DNA from: Asterias amurensis
Lineage: Eukaryota; Echinodermata; Asteroidea; Forcipulatida; Asteriidae
Direction: 5' to 3'
Assembly: GCF_032118995.1 (NCBI RefSeq)
Contig: NC_092669.1
Location: forward strand, 2,913,501 to 2,977,500
DNA: 64,000 bases
Shown piece after piece: positions 1 to 14,700 of the stretch; positions within the stretch are counted from its first letter, which is position 1, and each line of letters begins with the position of its first letter. A program made the translations under genes and the position numbers. The notes under the pieces are model-generated. The model was not told the DNA's origin and ran no database searches. It was given only the letters and a program-made list of their open reading frames with translations.

Positions 1-183
1 ATCAAAGACGGACAAACTAAATAAAAATAATTTCATGTTAAAAAGTTGGTCTTCAAATTTTTTATTTTCCTTACAGGCATATGCAGTTGGGCTTTTCGAA
101 GGTTGCGAGAAATATTATAATTATTACTCTATACATTTTTTCTTCTACACGAGAAATGTTTTCACAAGTGATAAACGAGAGTA

Positions 184-578
184 CAATTTCATAGAGCTTT
201 ATCAGCACAACCCAATTTCATGGAGCTGCTTAAGCACAAAGTTTTGCTTAAGCAAAAAAATCCTTGCCTAGTAAAATTAATTTACCGGCCAAAACTCCAC
301 TCAATTGTTATGCTAAGTAAACAATAGCTAAATACCAGTCACAAGCAATGTGTATGGCATGAAATTTTTGCCAGTAACATGTGTAAAATAAGCGAGCTAT
401 TTTCGTGCTTAAGTGAATTTTTTTGCTAAAGCAGCTCTTTGAAATTGGCCCCTGGGAACAAGTATGCTTACCAGAGTTTAAGGTTACCAGTCATAAACAT
501 GTACAATCTCAAGTATTCTGTGTATTTTTGTTAAACGCAGGAAGTTTTTAAGCAATGCAGCTCTATGAAAATGGGCCC
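184..578. repeat. GGGCCCAATTTCAT family, one copy nested in another
   Basis: Outer ends ACAATTTCATAGAGC and GCTCTATGAAAATGGGCCC; a second full set of ends lies at 211-453. Harbinger-type non-autonomous element by termini. Confidence 0.7.
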
Positions 579-875
579 AACAGACCAGCAGTCGATTTCA
601 CCAAACTCTTCCTAACTCAGGATAAATCTTAGGACTTTACAGAGAGTTAAGTTCCCTATTCACAGACGTTAGGATGCATTGAACTCATCCCAAGTTAGGA
701 CGGGTTACTCGTCCTAAACTCGCGATAGGATTAACCCTAGCATTTAGTGATATCGGCTGCAGGGCAGGCATCAGTAAAATAAATATATCACTAACAATTT
801 TTTACATACTTTTGTTTATAAGATACCACCCAACTCACAAGGAAGGACGGCCACTTCAATGTCTTGGCCCAAGTG

Positions 876-1066
876 GATAGTGTACTATGCGCAGTTGATA
901 ATCGCCAAAGCACGCCAGCCACGGTATGATTTATTTTACTGAACGGCTTGAAATCTAGACTATACTGACAAGCTACTTAGTCTAGATTTCAAGCCTTCCA
1001 CAAACTAAATCGTACCATGGCAGCGGGCACTCTCTGGCGATTTACAACCGCGCGTAGTACACTATC
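876..1066. repeat. Foldback element 3' of BCAT
   Basis: GATAGTGTACTA pairs with TAGTACACTATC, and CTTGAAATCTAGACTA with TAGTCTAGATTTCAAG, around a centre near 971. Confidence 0.8.
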
Positions 1067-1530
1067 AAATATCAAGCACCATAGTCTTGGGTCCAACACT
1101 AACTTCAACCCAAATCAACTTTCACAAGACTAAGGCCATAGGCCCTACATGGGGCTGAAAATAAGACTGTTAGTCGATGGGTATCATCAACTATATACAT
1201 AGGCCTGTTAGCAGAATGCACTACCTTCCCAACTTTTTTCCAAACTAAGAGAGTGATGAAATAGTTTAAGGGGCTCATACCATAATGTTGAAAATACGAA
1301 AATAAACTTGGCACACACCTCAAACTAAGTAATATATACACCCTTATTTTAGTACATACTGTTTTAAAATAAAAATCTGTTTTAAAAAAAATCTTATCCA
1401 AACTACCTCCATTGGCATATAAAGCATCTCAAAAGTTTTACCCAACATGCCATACCATGATCAAAATACCGTAAACTTATTTAAAAAAATGATAATACAC
1501 CTGTCTTTTAATACCATAATTTGTTAACTC

Positions 1531-1830
1531 TATAAAATAACAAACCTGTGAAAATTTAGGCTCAACCGGTCATCAGAGTCGGAAGAAAATAACGGGAAAA
1601 CCCATCCTCGTGTCCGCACGTTTCGCCGTGTCATGACATGTGTTTAAAAAAAAACTGTAATTCTCGACAATGAGAATTGATATTGTTTTACTGTTTTCTC
1701 AAAAAGTAAAGCATTTCATGGAATAATATTTCAAGAGAAGTCTTCCACCACTACCTTCTGTAAACCCTGTAAAATATTTGTAAATCTGTGAACTGTTTTT
1801 TTCTGTACCGAAAGGGTCCAATGGCTTTAA
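1531..1830. repeat. MITE family C, truncated
   Basis: Lacks the left end; it ends CCGAAAGGGTCCAATGGCTT. BCAT 3' flank. Confidence 0.8.
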
Positions 1831-2123
1831 GTGGTTTCCCACAAGAACATGCAGTTAATCTTACCCCCCTAGCTGTTTAAAAAGTAGTATGGAATATCAC
1901 ATGCATCACAAAAAAGCAGGATTATTATACCTTTATATTTTAATATGTATAGTGCGTTTCAAAGTTCAACGTATCAACAATATTACTATTATTGCCAAGA
2001 CTTTAAAAAATATAAATAAAACATTAATTCTTTCACCTCTAGATTAGTTTCAACTGCGGGAAGTCAAAGTATTGCATAATAAATTTTACAATGTGGACGA
2101 AGCTTAAGGCTGGTCTAGAACTT

Positions 2124-2330
2124 CAATAGACCGATCCAGTAAGCCCTGCCCCATTACGTATTGACCAATCACAACTCATTACAGAACCAAAAGTCTGACA
2201 AATCAAGGTCCGACATGCGTGCGCGTATGCTTGGCGCACGCGGCAGAATTGTGCAGAAAGGCATTGGAGAGGCTCACATGTTCTTGCTCACACGTGCGCC
2301 GTGGACGGAGCCTAATGGATCGGTCTATTG
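2124..2330. repeat. Foldback MITE, AATAGACCGATCC ends
   Basis: Inverted ends TCAATAGACCGATCC/GGATCGGTCTATTGA; a second copy at 5334-5546 shares GCGCGCGGCAGAGTTGTGCA. The BCAT intron copy is less decayed. Confidence 0.8.
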
Positions 2331-2763
2331 AAAGAGAAGAAAATAAAATATTTTGAAATACTTCTGAGGGCGAGGCCAGCATAAATTACATTTTATAAAT
2401 GGAACCGGTTTGTTAAATACCGTCACCAGTCAAAAGACCATGTCATTTGTTTTGTTTATATCCGGCTCTCAGTGAAATTTTACCTAGCAGGAATATTTTG
2501 CTTAGCAATGTTTCAAAACCCTCTTAATATGAAATTTCAGACTAGACACTTTTTAAAATAAGGGAAAAAATATGCTAGCAAGTTTTTTCACTCAAAGTAT
2601 TTCTCCTGAATGGAAAAATAGTATTGCTTAGCGTGAGAACTTGCTAAGCATGATTTTCCAGTTACCAGCTATTTTTCACAAACAAACACACACACACACA
2701 CACTGTACATTTTGGCTGGTAGTTTGTTGGATGGTGCTAAGCAAGACTCCCTGTAGTTCATGT

Positions 2764-5700
2764 TCAATCCACGTTGTACATCCAGTCGTTCTGTACCCGA
2801 CCGTACTGTGAACATGCAAAAAATCAATGAACAAAATTAAAGCTCAAGAAGTTTAATGACCTGGGGACAATTTCATTGAGCTGCTTAAACACAGAATTTT
2901 GCTTAGGCAAAACAATCCTTGCTTAGCAAAATTAGATTATTGGCCAAGACTCCACTCAGTTGTTATACAAGTCACAAGCAACATAATGGCATGAAATTTT
3001 GGCAAGTAAGTGTGTAAAACAAGCAAGATATTTTCGTGGTTAATCAATTTTGTTTGCTTAAGCAGCTCCATGAAATTGGGCCCTGGGCCCAATTTCATGG
3101 AGCTACTAAAGCAGAAATTATTCATATTGCTCCTGCGACAAACATCTGCTGCAATTCGTCTTGGGAGTTCATTAACAGTCACAACTAGTGTCAAAGTCGC
3201 GACTACATGAGGGGCAACTAGTTGAGTAGTAAATTTCACTGGTTGACGGGACCTACTCTCAACATACCTGTATATCATTTAGCTCGTTGTAAAACCTTGT
3301 GGCAAGCTTTGCTCCGTTCTTCATTGTCGGTATCTCAAGATCTTCATCTTTGTATAAAATGCTTGAAACAGGACATACTACACAGGCAGTACCGGCTCCA
3401 AAGATCTCATATATCTACATGAAATACAGAAGATAATAATGAATTGAAAGATGTTTCAGACTTAAAGGCAGTGGACACTATTGGTAATTACTCAAAATAG
3501 TTATTATCGTAAAACAATACTTGGTTACGAGAAATGGGGAGAGGTTAATAGTGTAAAACATTGTGAGAAACGGCTCCCTCTGAAGTAACATAGTTTTCGA
3601 GAAAGAAGTAATTTTACACGAATTTGATTTTGAGACCTCAGGTTTAGAATTTGAGCTCTTGAAATCAAGCATCTGAAACCACACAACTGTTTTTTTCTTT
3701 CATTATTATCTTGCAAATAAGATGATCAATTGAGCTCAAATTTTCACAGGTTTGTTAGTTTATGTACACCATTGAGATACACCAAGTGAGAAGACTAGTC
3801 TGTGCTGTGACAATTACCAATAGTGTCCAGTGTCTTTAAGTAATACTCTACTATCACAGAGTAGATTTTTCAGAATTCAGGAGACTTCTCAGTTCTGAAA
3901 AAAACACCTGTCCTGCTTTTTAACTACTACATGGGCTGAAGTTAGAAAATCAGCCAGGACTACTACTTTAGCTTTGAGTGGATCATTATTAACTTGATGT
4001 ACAAAATTGGTCTCAATGTTTCAACTAAGTTGCTCTAGTCATCTACAGTAGACTTACCCTGTTTTCTTTAACGCCTTTGACGAGATCCTTCATCGTGAAC
4101 GGTCTCTCTGACACTTTGAATTCACCCTGTAAAGAAGTAGCGGAAGTAATTCAATAAGACGATGACAAGACTTTTAGCAGACATGGGCCTCCACTTGGGC
4201 TGGAGGATGAATGCTTTTTAAAAGTCATTTAGGACGTGTCCGAATTGGTGGCTACGGCTGCGGCTACAACCGTTGTCTGGGGTGTTGCTAAGGGCGTCCT
4301 ATACTTCAATGCATAATGTTGCGGCGATCCAGCCGTAGCCGCAGCGGCCAATTTGGATACCGCCTTAGTAAAAAGACAGGGCCCAATTTCATAGAGCTGC
4401 TTTTTTAAAAGCACAAACAAATAAGTAAAAGCACACCAAGGCTGGCAAGTCGCAAATCCGTGACAGCAGGAAATTGTTCCGAAAATATTTTCATCTGAAG
4501 CAGCTCTATGAAATTGGGTCGATGTTTCTCTTAAAGGCACTGGACACTATTGGTTATTTCTCAAAATAATTATTGGCATAAAACCTTTCTTGGTGACGAG
4601 TAATGGGGAGAGGTTGATGGTATAAAAAATTGTGAGAAACGGCTCCCTCTGAAGTAACATAGTTTTTGAGAAAGAAGTAATTTTCAACGAATTTGATTTC
4701 GAGCCCTCAGATTTAGAATTTGAGGTCTCGAAATCAAGCATCTGAAAGCACACAACTTCGCATGACAAGGGTGTTTTTTCTTTCATTGTTATTTCGCAAC
4801 TTCAACAACCAATTGAGTTCAAATTTTCACAGGTTTGTTATTTTATGCATATGTTGAGATACACCAAGTGAGAAGACTGGTCTTTGACATTTAACAAAAG
4901 TGTCCACTGCCTTAAAAGGCACTTGACACTTTTGGTAATTACTCAAAAAAAATGTTATCATAAAATCTTACTTAATAACAAGCAATGGAGAGCTTGTGTA
5001 ACACTCACATAAAACATTTTAACATGTTTAAGAAAAGACTTCAGGCCTGAAGCCTTTTGTAAGCCATCTGAAAGCACACAAATTTGTGCAACAATAGTGT
5101 TTTTACTTTCATTACTTTCTTGCAACTTCAATGACTGATCGAGTCCAAATATTCACAAACTTGTTATTTTATGCATATGTTGGGAGACACCAGATGAGAA
5201 CATTTTGACAGTAACAAAAACCAACTTACCCATTTCCGCGCTAGTTCCAGTAAACTTTTTCTCGTTACTCCAGGTAAAATTGTTCCATCCAATGTGGGGG
5301 TGACTAATTCATCCTCTAAATAAATAAAAGGTAATAGACCGATCCATTAAGCTCCGCCCCGTTGCGTAATGACAAATCACAACCCTGATCGCGCAACCAA
5401 AGGTCCACAAAATAAACAAATAATATCTGTCATGCGTGTGCATATTCTTGGTGCGCGCGGCAGAGTTGTGCAGAATGGCATTGGAGAGGCTCACGTGTTC
5501 TTGCTCACACATGCGACGTGGGCGGAGCCTAATGGATCAGTCTATTTTTTTTAAAGAGTCTGGTTCCCTTATCACTCTACCAAGAATCAGCAGTTATTGT
5601 CCACAGGGAACATGGGCTTTTTTCATACCAGGGATAAGAAAGGGTGTTGGGAAAAAAAAAAAAAAATGAACTAAGAGCGCAAAGCGTGAAAAGCGTGAAA

Positions 5701-8700
5701 GCGTGAAAAGCACGAGCAAAAGTTCCAGTAAACTTTCAGCAAGGCGTGAAAGCTTGCGAGCGCAAAGCGTTGAAAGCCATACTCTGCAATACGGGGGTGT
5801 CATTTTCTTATGAATTTGATCTTAGTTACAAAATATAATTAGAACAATTTTTTTTCTTCCCCCTTTTGTTTGGGGGGGGGGGGAAATGATTTCCATTTTA
5901 AAATGAAGAAATCACATCCCTGTTTAACTGACCTCCTTGTTCGTTCTTCCAGTACATCATGATGTTCATGGTGCCCACCTCCGTTACGTAATGTTCATCT
6001 TCGTACAGCCAAAGTATCTGCTGACATCCCTTGTTATTGATGGCATTCACTTGTGGCATTATCGTAGGTCCATAATTACTGCAGAAGAGAAATAATCAAA
6101 CAATGAGATTGTCAACTGTTGTTAATGTTTTTGGGGGTCTGATTTTCCTCCTTCTCTATTAATAATAATAATGACCGTCTCAGCGCTTTACACTGGTCAT
6201 TGGGCCAATAGCATTCCTTAAATTTTTCCCAGGGGAGTATACAACTTCGCAATCGTAGCGCGCCTAAGGCTTTTTCAAACACAATATCAACCTACCCTCG
6301 CAAGTACCCATTTATGCTTATGGGTAGAGAGAAGCAATTATAGTAAAGTAGCTTGCTCAAGGACACAAGTGTCACAACCGGGACCCGAACCCACACTCTG
6401 GGGTGGATTTCACAAAGGTAGTCCTCACTTAGGACTAGTCCTAGGCAATGCTAAGAGATAGGACCCGTCCTAAGTTAGGACCAGTAACTCATCCTAACTT
6501 AGGACCAGTCCTATCTCTTAGCATTGCCTAGGACTAGTCCTACATGTAAGTTAGGACTACCTTTGTGAATCCACCCCTGGTGACTTAAGCACCAGAACTT
6601 GAATTAGACGCTCTTAACATCCATGACACCCCCCCCCCAAAAAAAAAAAAAAAAAAAAACTAAAACTTACCTTCCGAGTTTAGCGTACCCAACTCCACCT
6701 TTCCACGCTCGTACGTGTTCCGTGTCTGCGTAAAGTCTGACCGGGTTGAATGTGCCTGTTGAGAAGTAGGGACCCACTGGACCGATGATGACAAATAGTT
6801 TAGCTTGTGTCGGTGGACTAACCCCCAAAGATGGCTGAATGATTTAGAATTGAAACAGAAATATTATTTGTATTGTAAAAGTCAAAATCTGGACTTACCA
6901 AGGGACACCAGTAAGCCTGTGCAATGAGTGTGACTGGTTGCTTAGTCAATTGCTTTAAAGATGCTATGTCAGATTTTTGGCCGATTTGACCCAACAATTT
7001 TTATTTGAAATTCAATAGGTATTTTGATGGGGGTTGAGAAAGTTACAAGCTTTCATTTGAGCCATTGCTCGAAAAAGTCCCCCAGTTATTAGTAGCAGTG
7101 AAATAAAGTGCTCAAAATTGGATCCCGACAATATATCACGTGACCAATTCTTAATTTTTGTCATGGTTCCTGACCATTAAAAGTATCACTCAAAAATATC
7201 TATTTTTTAATGTTTGGGACCAAAAATCTGACATAGCATCTTTAAAGCCATTGGACCCTTTCGGTAAACAGTATTGTCCAAGGCCCACACTTCGTGTATC
7301 ACAACTTCTATATCAAATAACAAACCTGTGGAAATCTAGGCTCAATCGGACATCGGAGTCGGGAGAAAATAACGGGAAAACTTACTCCTGTTTTCGCGCG
7401 TTTCGCCGTGTCATGACATGTGTTTTTAACAAATCCGTAATTCTCGTTAACGAGAATTTATATTGTTTTACCGTTTTCTCAAAAAGTAAAGCATTTCATG
7501 GACTAATATTTCAAGAGAAGTCTTTTACCATTACCTTCTGTAAACCCTGTAAATTATTTGTAAATCTGTTAACTTTTTTTTTTTTTTCTGTACCGAAAGG
7601 GTCCAATGGCTTTAACACAGTGTAATGATGTTAAAATGATAAATACAATACCATTGGACCACTACACATTCCCACTAGTGAGTTTAATTACTGGCCTGAC
7701 ACTTAACTCCCTATCCTCACACCTGGGGTCAAGGGTCAAGGGTCAATTTTGAGACCTGGCAGCCATGACCTTCATGCCCCTTCAAATAATCCCTACAGAC
7801 GAGTCAGATTTTCAAACGGAAGTGCCCTGTCAGCATTCTCCCATAACAGTGGTCCACTGGACAAATGCTAGTTAAAATAACTAAAGGACCAGTCAAAGTT
7901 CACTCCAGGTGGTCCTGCTGGCCAGTAAAGTGTTGGAGAGTATCACCGTTTCATTTTCAACGTTTCAACTTTAAAATGTGGACCAGCGAAAAAAACTGGT
8001 GGACTTGTGAAAAGACAAGCTAACAGGTCTTGCTGGCCAGTTAGCTGAAAATGTTATTGGCAAATGACTGCCTCTACAAAAATGGAAACAATGTGTCACA
8101 TCGAAGTGTCGTGGCCGAGCGGTTAAGATCACCGAATTCAAACTCTGGTGTTTCTGATCAGCAGAGTGTGGGTTCGAATCCCCAGCCGTGACACTTGTGT
8201 CCTTAAGCAAGACACTTGACCATTGCTTCGTCCTTCGGATGAGACATAAACCGTTGGTCCCATGTGTTGTGTAACGCATGTAAAAGAACCCAGTGCACTT
8301 TTCGAAAAGAGAAGGGGTTCGCCCCGGTGTTCCTGGTTGTGGCTGCTTAATGCGCCGTAGCACCTTGTAAACCCTTATAAGGTGCTAACTAATTGGGTCT
8401 CAAAATTCATCACTGCAATTACCTATCTTTATGAGAGTTTGTATATACTCAGTGCCATGAGTACCTTGTTTGGTAGATACGTGCGCTATATAAGACTTCG
8501 ATATTATTATTATATTATCTACAAACCTCAGTGCCTATCATCGTCGGTCGTACATACAGCGAGCTCGTTGTCGAGTGTGGTACCCAGTCACGGTCTACAC
8601 GAATCAACTCAGACATACATTTCAGTAACTCATCTTTATCAAACGCCTGCAATAAACGACAAATTACAAAAAATAAAAAAGTTTGTATATAAAGCGTAAA

Positions 8701-11700
8701 GCGTGAAAGCTTGCGAGCACGAAAGCTTCCGAAGAGAGCGAAGCCTGCTTACAAACATTAACCTTTTTTTTTTAAAGGCCTGAAGGCCACTTCAAGGTGT
8801 AGGTTACAATTGTTATTTCCAGGGGCCGTTGCCACCTACTCCTAGGGCTCAAATAGGGTTACCCCTATCACAGTCCATACGGATGTAGGCTTGGGTATCA
8901 TCAGTCCGAAGCCTGGCCGGTAGAGTAGAAAGCACTACCTCCCCAAATTTATGTAGCAAGTGTCACGACCGGGATCTGAACCCACACTCTGCTGATCAAA
9001 CACCAGAGCTCGAATCCAGCGCTCTTAACCGCTTGGCCATGACACCTTTGGTTTTGAAAGCCCTACTCTGCATTCTGAGCTGTTCTATAAAAGTATGGTT
9101 TATCCTCATTTTATATGAATTTTCTTTAAAGCCATTAGACACTTTCGGTAAACAGTATTGTTCAAGTCCCACACTTCGTGTATCACAACTTATATATAAA
9201 ATAACAAACCTGTGAAAATTTAGGCTCAATCGGTCATCGGAGTCGGGAGAAAATAACGGGAAAACCCACCCTTGTGTCCGCGCGTTTCGCCGTGTCATGA
9301 CATGTGTCGCTAACAAGAATTTATATTGTTTTACTGTTTTCTCAAAAAGTAAAGCATTTCATGGACTAAGATTTCAAGAGAAGTCTTTCACCATTACCTT
9401 CTGTAAACCCTGTCAATTATTTGTAAATCTGTGAACTTGATATTTTTTTCTGTACCGAAAGGGTCCAATGGCTTTAATACAAAAAAACTGAGAAAGATTA
9501 TAATTATTTTCTTTTATTTTTATATTTACTATTATTTTTTTTTGGGGGGGGGTGGGGGTTAAAAACAAATCCAGGATTTTAGGTAAAAAAAAAGGGAAAT
9601 GACATCCCAGTGTTTATAGACCTTTATCATGTTTATCACGATGTGGCCATCTTGATTTTACTCTATTATTCAAACTCATTGTAACCAAGCTGAGGCTGGA
9701 CGAAATATTAGTCAGATGCCATGTTTGCGCAATGAATGTTAGCATTCATTACTGTTATTGGAAACAGGTAACATGACCAAAATGGTGACAGCGTGATAAA
9801 GGTTTAATGGTTGACTACTCACGGGTAACGCACACCTGGCCGCTGATATCGACATTCTATCCATGTTAGCGTAGGGTCGGAAAAGTCGTATCGTACCGTC
9901 CACTCCGCGGTATGCTTTCATGCCTTCAAATAACTGCAATCATACCAAACGGTCAAAAACAAACGTAAGGGAATATCAAGGAAAAGTGACTGGGAAATTT
10001 AAATAAATAATAATTTACTAGAGCGGGAAATTAACACGGGCTGGACGAGGATGATTCAAAAGAGGGCGCTATCAGAAGAAGTTTGTACACAGTTTGCCAT
10101 GTGGGGGGACAAAAACTCCGGGGGACAGAATCTCCTTCCACACCTCAAGCATTTTAAGACGATGCCCCTTATAGACAATCCGAGGAAACAAATTGGTAGC
10201 GCCCTCTATTGAAAATTACCAACTGTGGTGTCTTTTTATGCACAATCTAGGCATTGAAGACACCACAGCAAATGGCGCGCGGTGCTCAACACTTGTGCGC
10301 CCGGTGCGCGTAGGATTGGGCTATTGACAGTTATTTTCATATCATGAAACTCATCGGGTCAATAGTCTCCACCTGTTTGGAAACCTGGCATCATAAAATG
10401 AAGCAAAAAATACAAGTCGCCAGAAACACAAGGCCTGATGGCCACTTTAAGGTGTCGGCTACAATAATTTTTTTCAAGAGGCCGTTGCCGCCTATTCCTT
10501 GGGCTGAAATAGTCCATACGGATGTAGGCTTGGGTATCATCAATCCGAAGCCTGGCTGGTAGAGTAGAAAGCACTACCTCCCCAATTTTACTGTAGCAAG
10601 TGTCACGACCGGGATTCAAACCCACACTCTGCTGATCAAACACCAGAGCTTGAATCCGGTGCTCTTAACCGCTCGCCAATGATACCCAAAATTAAACATG
10701 AATAGTTTTGTTTATCCGCTGGCGGGCTAGTTCGACTTCCCAAACAGTTGATATAATTTGCCCACTACTAAAATTGGTCTAGCTACAACTCTGGTTAGAA
10801 ATAAAACCTCCTTACACTTCCTTACCTCGATGGCATAATGCAACGATGACGATGCAGGATGGATAGACAAGTTGCCAAACGGGACTATCGTCGGGGCCGT
10901 CCATCCGCCATCTTTGGTCCAGTCAACCACCAACATGTGATCCGTAAACTCCTTGCCGAAGACCAGGTTATTGGGATCGGGTTTCTGTTTGAGCTCGGTG
11001 GAAAGTTGTATTTGTAAGTCACTCGCCTAAAAGAGAATTAAATATTGATAACAAAATCAATTTTAAAAACTGTAAAAAAGGAGGAATATAAAAAGAGGAG
11101 CCAATAACCAAACAGCAATACACTTCTTGTTACAGGCACTGGATAAATATTAAACTTGCGGGTACAACCATAATTTACACATGGTTGTACCCCGTAAGTT
11201 TACTATTTACAGTGTTTTCCTAATGCGAACAAAATTAGTAAGATAAAGATAAAAAGTTCAATGAACATTGAATATTAATGATGTAATACTGCATACCTTA
11301 AAACTTGCAAGACTCCGCCTGGTCATGTGATTTATCCATGGTTGATGAGCAACCTGCAATGAGAAAAATTAACTGGGTGTCATCTGTTTGAACTCCACTT
11401 GGCTTCACAGAGAAAATGAAGACAGTCAGAGTATGCTGACTTAAAGGCAGTGGACACTATTGGTAATTACTCAAAATAATTATTAGCATAAAACCTTACT
11501 TGGTAACGAGTAATGGGGAGAGGTTGATGGTATAAAACATTGTGAGAAATGGTTCCCTCTGAAATGACGTAGTTTTCGAGAAAGAAGTTATTTTCCACGA
11601 ATTTGATTTTGAGACCTCAGATTTAGAATTTGAGGTCTCGAAATCAAGCATCGGAAAGCACACAACTTTGTGTGACAAGGGTGTTTTTTCTTTCATGATT

Positions 11701-14700
11701 ACATTGTATCTCGCAACTTCGATGACCAATTGAGCTCAAATTTTCACAGGTTTGTTATTTTATGCATACGTTGAGATACAACAAGTGAGAAGACTGGTCT
11801 ATGACAATTACCAATAGTGTCCACTGCCTTGAAACATCCAGTTGTTAGACAGTCCAAGTCACTCGCGTGCTAATGGCTGCAGCAGTCATCAGAGTATGGA
11901 GAAACAATACCAGAGTGTGGGTTCGACTCCTGGGCTTGATATTTTGATTGGGCAAGACATGCTATGCTTCTCATAAAGTGCTTTTCACTGCCAGGAACAC
12001 TTTTATAAGCAAAAACCAATGTAATGCTGCTTTAAAGCCATTGGACCCTTTCGGTTCAGAAAAAAAAATAAAAGTTCACAGATTTACAAATAAATTACAG
12101 GGTTTACAGAAGGCAATGGTGAAAGACTTCTCTTGAAATATTATTCAATGGAATGGTTTACTTTTTGAGAAAACAGCAAAACAATATAAATTCTCGTTAA
12201 CGAGAATTACGGATTTATTTTAAACACATGCCATGACACGGCGAAACGTGCGAAAACAAGGGTTGGTTTTCCCGTTGTTTTCTCCCGACTCCGATGACCG
12301 ATTGAGCCTAAATTTTCACAGGTTTGTTATTTGATATAGAAGTTGTGGTACACAAAGTGTGGGCCTCGGACAACACTGTTTACCGAAAGGGTCCAATGGC
12401 TTTAATGGCCACATGTTTGGATCTTAGCAGAGTCTCAAAATAAAAGTCAACAAGGGTTCTGAAGCTTTTATTGTACAGTGTCATTGCCGAGTGGTTAAGA
12501 GCATCGAATTCAAGTTCTGGTGCTGATTCACCGGAGTGTGGGTTCGAATCCCGGTCGTGACACATGTGGTCTTGAGCAAGAGGCTTTACTATAATTGCTT
12601 CTCTTCACCCAGGGGTATAAATGGGTACCTGCGAGTAGCTTGATATTGTGTATGAAAAAGCCACAAGCGCCTTACAGGCAGCTCAGGGCTGTATACTCCC
12701 TAGGGAGTTGAGAAAGACTACAGAGATGTTATTGGCCCTATGACCAGGGCACTAATGTAAACAGCATTGATACGGTTATTGTGAAATGCGCTATAAGAAT
12801 TTGTTATTATTATTATTCTAGCTTGCCTTGAATTTGCTTAAATTCAAAAAAGACTCCAAGGTTGGGTAGTTACCACAAAAATTTCAAAAGTGCCCTTTTT
12901 ATTGTCTTGCCACGATAATTTATCTCAGAAAAACAAAAACCTGGATGGCCACTCTAAGCTTCCATAAATAGTTGTTTTATGACTGAGCAATGTACACGCC
13001 TTCATTTTCAACCAATCAAAATCCTACTTTGTGTGGGCTGGTCTCTAACCACACAAACACAACCCAGCCCCAAATCTCAAAGGTCACTTTGATAAAATAT
13101 CAACAAAAATAATTTTTGAGATCATTCATAACTTATGGCAATAGTCACGGAAATGACAAAAGAACCAAAAACAAACACACACCCACAGCGAACCCACCAA
13201 ACTAACCAATGAGTTCACATTCAATTGTCACTTGATCTAAGGGTCAAAGGTCAAGCTTCACCAGCAGTGGAAAAATACAGAGTCTGTTGATATGTGTTAC
13301 ACACATCACATGTGTGTGCAGTGCGTTCATGAATTGTCATCTATTTTTTTGAGAATATCTGGTTTGAATCGTGTAGTTTCAGTGGGGAAAAAAACGCATG
13401 ATTATGAATTAAACTTACAAGCAGGCAACTGCAGTGCAGGCAATGGCCTCGCCCCTATTGCCCTTGATATGCCTTGGTGCCCCTTCAAATGAATGCTTTC
13501 AGTTTTACACACATCACATGTGATGCATTTGTCATGTTTTCATGTATTTTGTTTTAGAAACAATGTATAAAAATGACTGGAATGGTTCTATTGCCCTAGT
13601 CTTGGCCTTGGTGCCCCTTACTTCAAATATTTTCCATTGTAGACTTTTTAAAAACGACTTTCGCAATGGAGCGCGCAGCCTATTTCACAAAGCGCTAGGA
13701 TTAATCCTATCTTGAGTTAGGACAAGTAACCCGTCCTAACTTAGAATGGGTTCAATGTGTTCTACGTCTTCAGATATGTAGGGAACTCGTCCTACATCCT
13801 AAGATCAATCCTAAGTTAAAAAGAGTTTGGTGAAATCGCCAGCTGTACACTTAGCAAAATGAAAAGGCATTGCCCGCTCGATACACAGGATGAAACAGTT
13901 TTTCCATTGATTGCTGAGGCTCAGAGGCTGGCGTCGGCTTTTTAAAACTGTGTCACACATTAATTTCAAGCAATAAATAAGCTTGTCCAAGAGTTTTAAT
14001 TTTGTTTCATTTAAAAAATAATTTGTGAACAATTATTATAAATTAAAGCCTCATATGTAAGACTCGAACAAAATATGTAATTTAATTGTTCACAATTCTT
14101 CATAATCATCATAGATTTAAGTTAAAACAAACATTTGATTTCAGTGTTTTCTCATTCTGGTACTCTATTAGATGAAATTCCAAGCTACAGTTGCAATAAT
14201 CGTAACTTTCCATCCTCCCCGAGTCCCGATGTGGGACAATGAAGGGAAACCTTCTTCCTGATTGTATATGTTGGGCGCGATCGGTCAATCTGCGCGATCA
14301 ACCGATCGCGCTGCGCTATTGAACGATCAAATTATGATCAATTGGTCGCGCAGATTGACCGATCGCGCCCAACATATACAAATGAAAAAGTGGTGGCAGG
14401 ATACGTAAACATTTCTAGATGGAATGTTACGATTAAATCGCAACCAAATAAAAACTTGGCCCAATTTTTATTTATCATTTTTATGTTTTATATGCCGATG
14501 GTTGGTGCTATTCTAATCATCTTTACGAAGACTTTATCAAATACTTAATAATTAGCCAATAAATCTAATTTTATATTTACACGAGGGAATAATGATTGAC
14601 ACCCTTGCCTTGATTTTAAAAACATGGAAGTACAATTCAGAAATGATTTCAAAAAGCAAAATATTATAATTCGGGACTGATGAACTCAAAAACTTACAAA

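Larger units (their letters stand above)
1..2763. other. BCAT 3' flank, no gene seen
   Basis: Holds GGGCCC-type and TAGGAC-type foldbacks (184-578, 594-750), the hairpin 876-1066, a truncated MITE C, the 2124-2330 MITE and a short (CA)n at 2686-2703. No coding frame shows family residues. Confidence 0.6.

Noticed and set aside
8106-8192. tRNA-Leu/Ser-like sequence, also at about ten other places
   Set aside because: A and B boxes are present, but the sequences do not close into a proper acceptor stem and always lead into a SINE body.
13060-13500. Possible small gene in BCAT intron 1
   Set aside because: The open frame contains part of the GCCTTGGTGCCC interspersed repeat and has no start context or homology signal.
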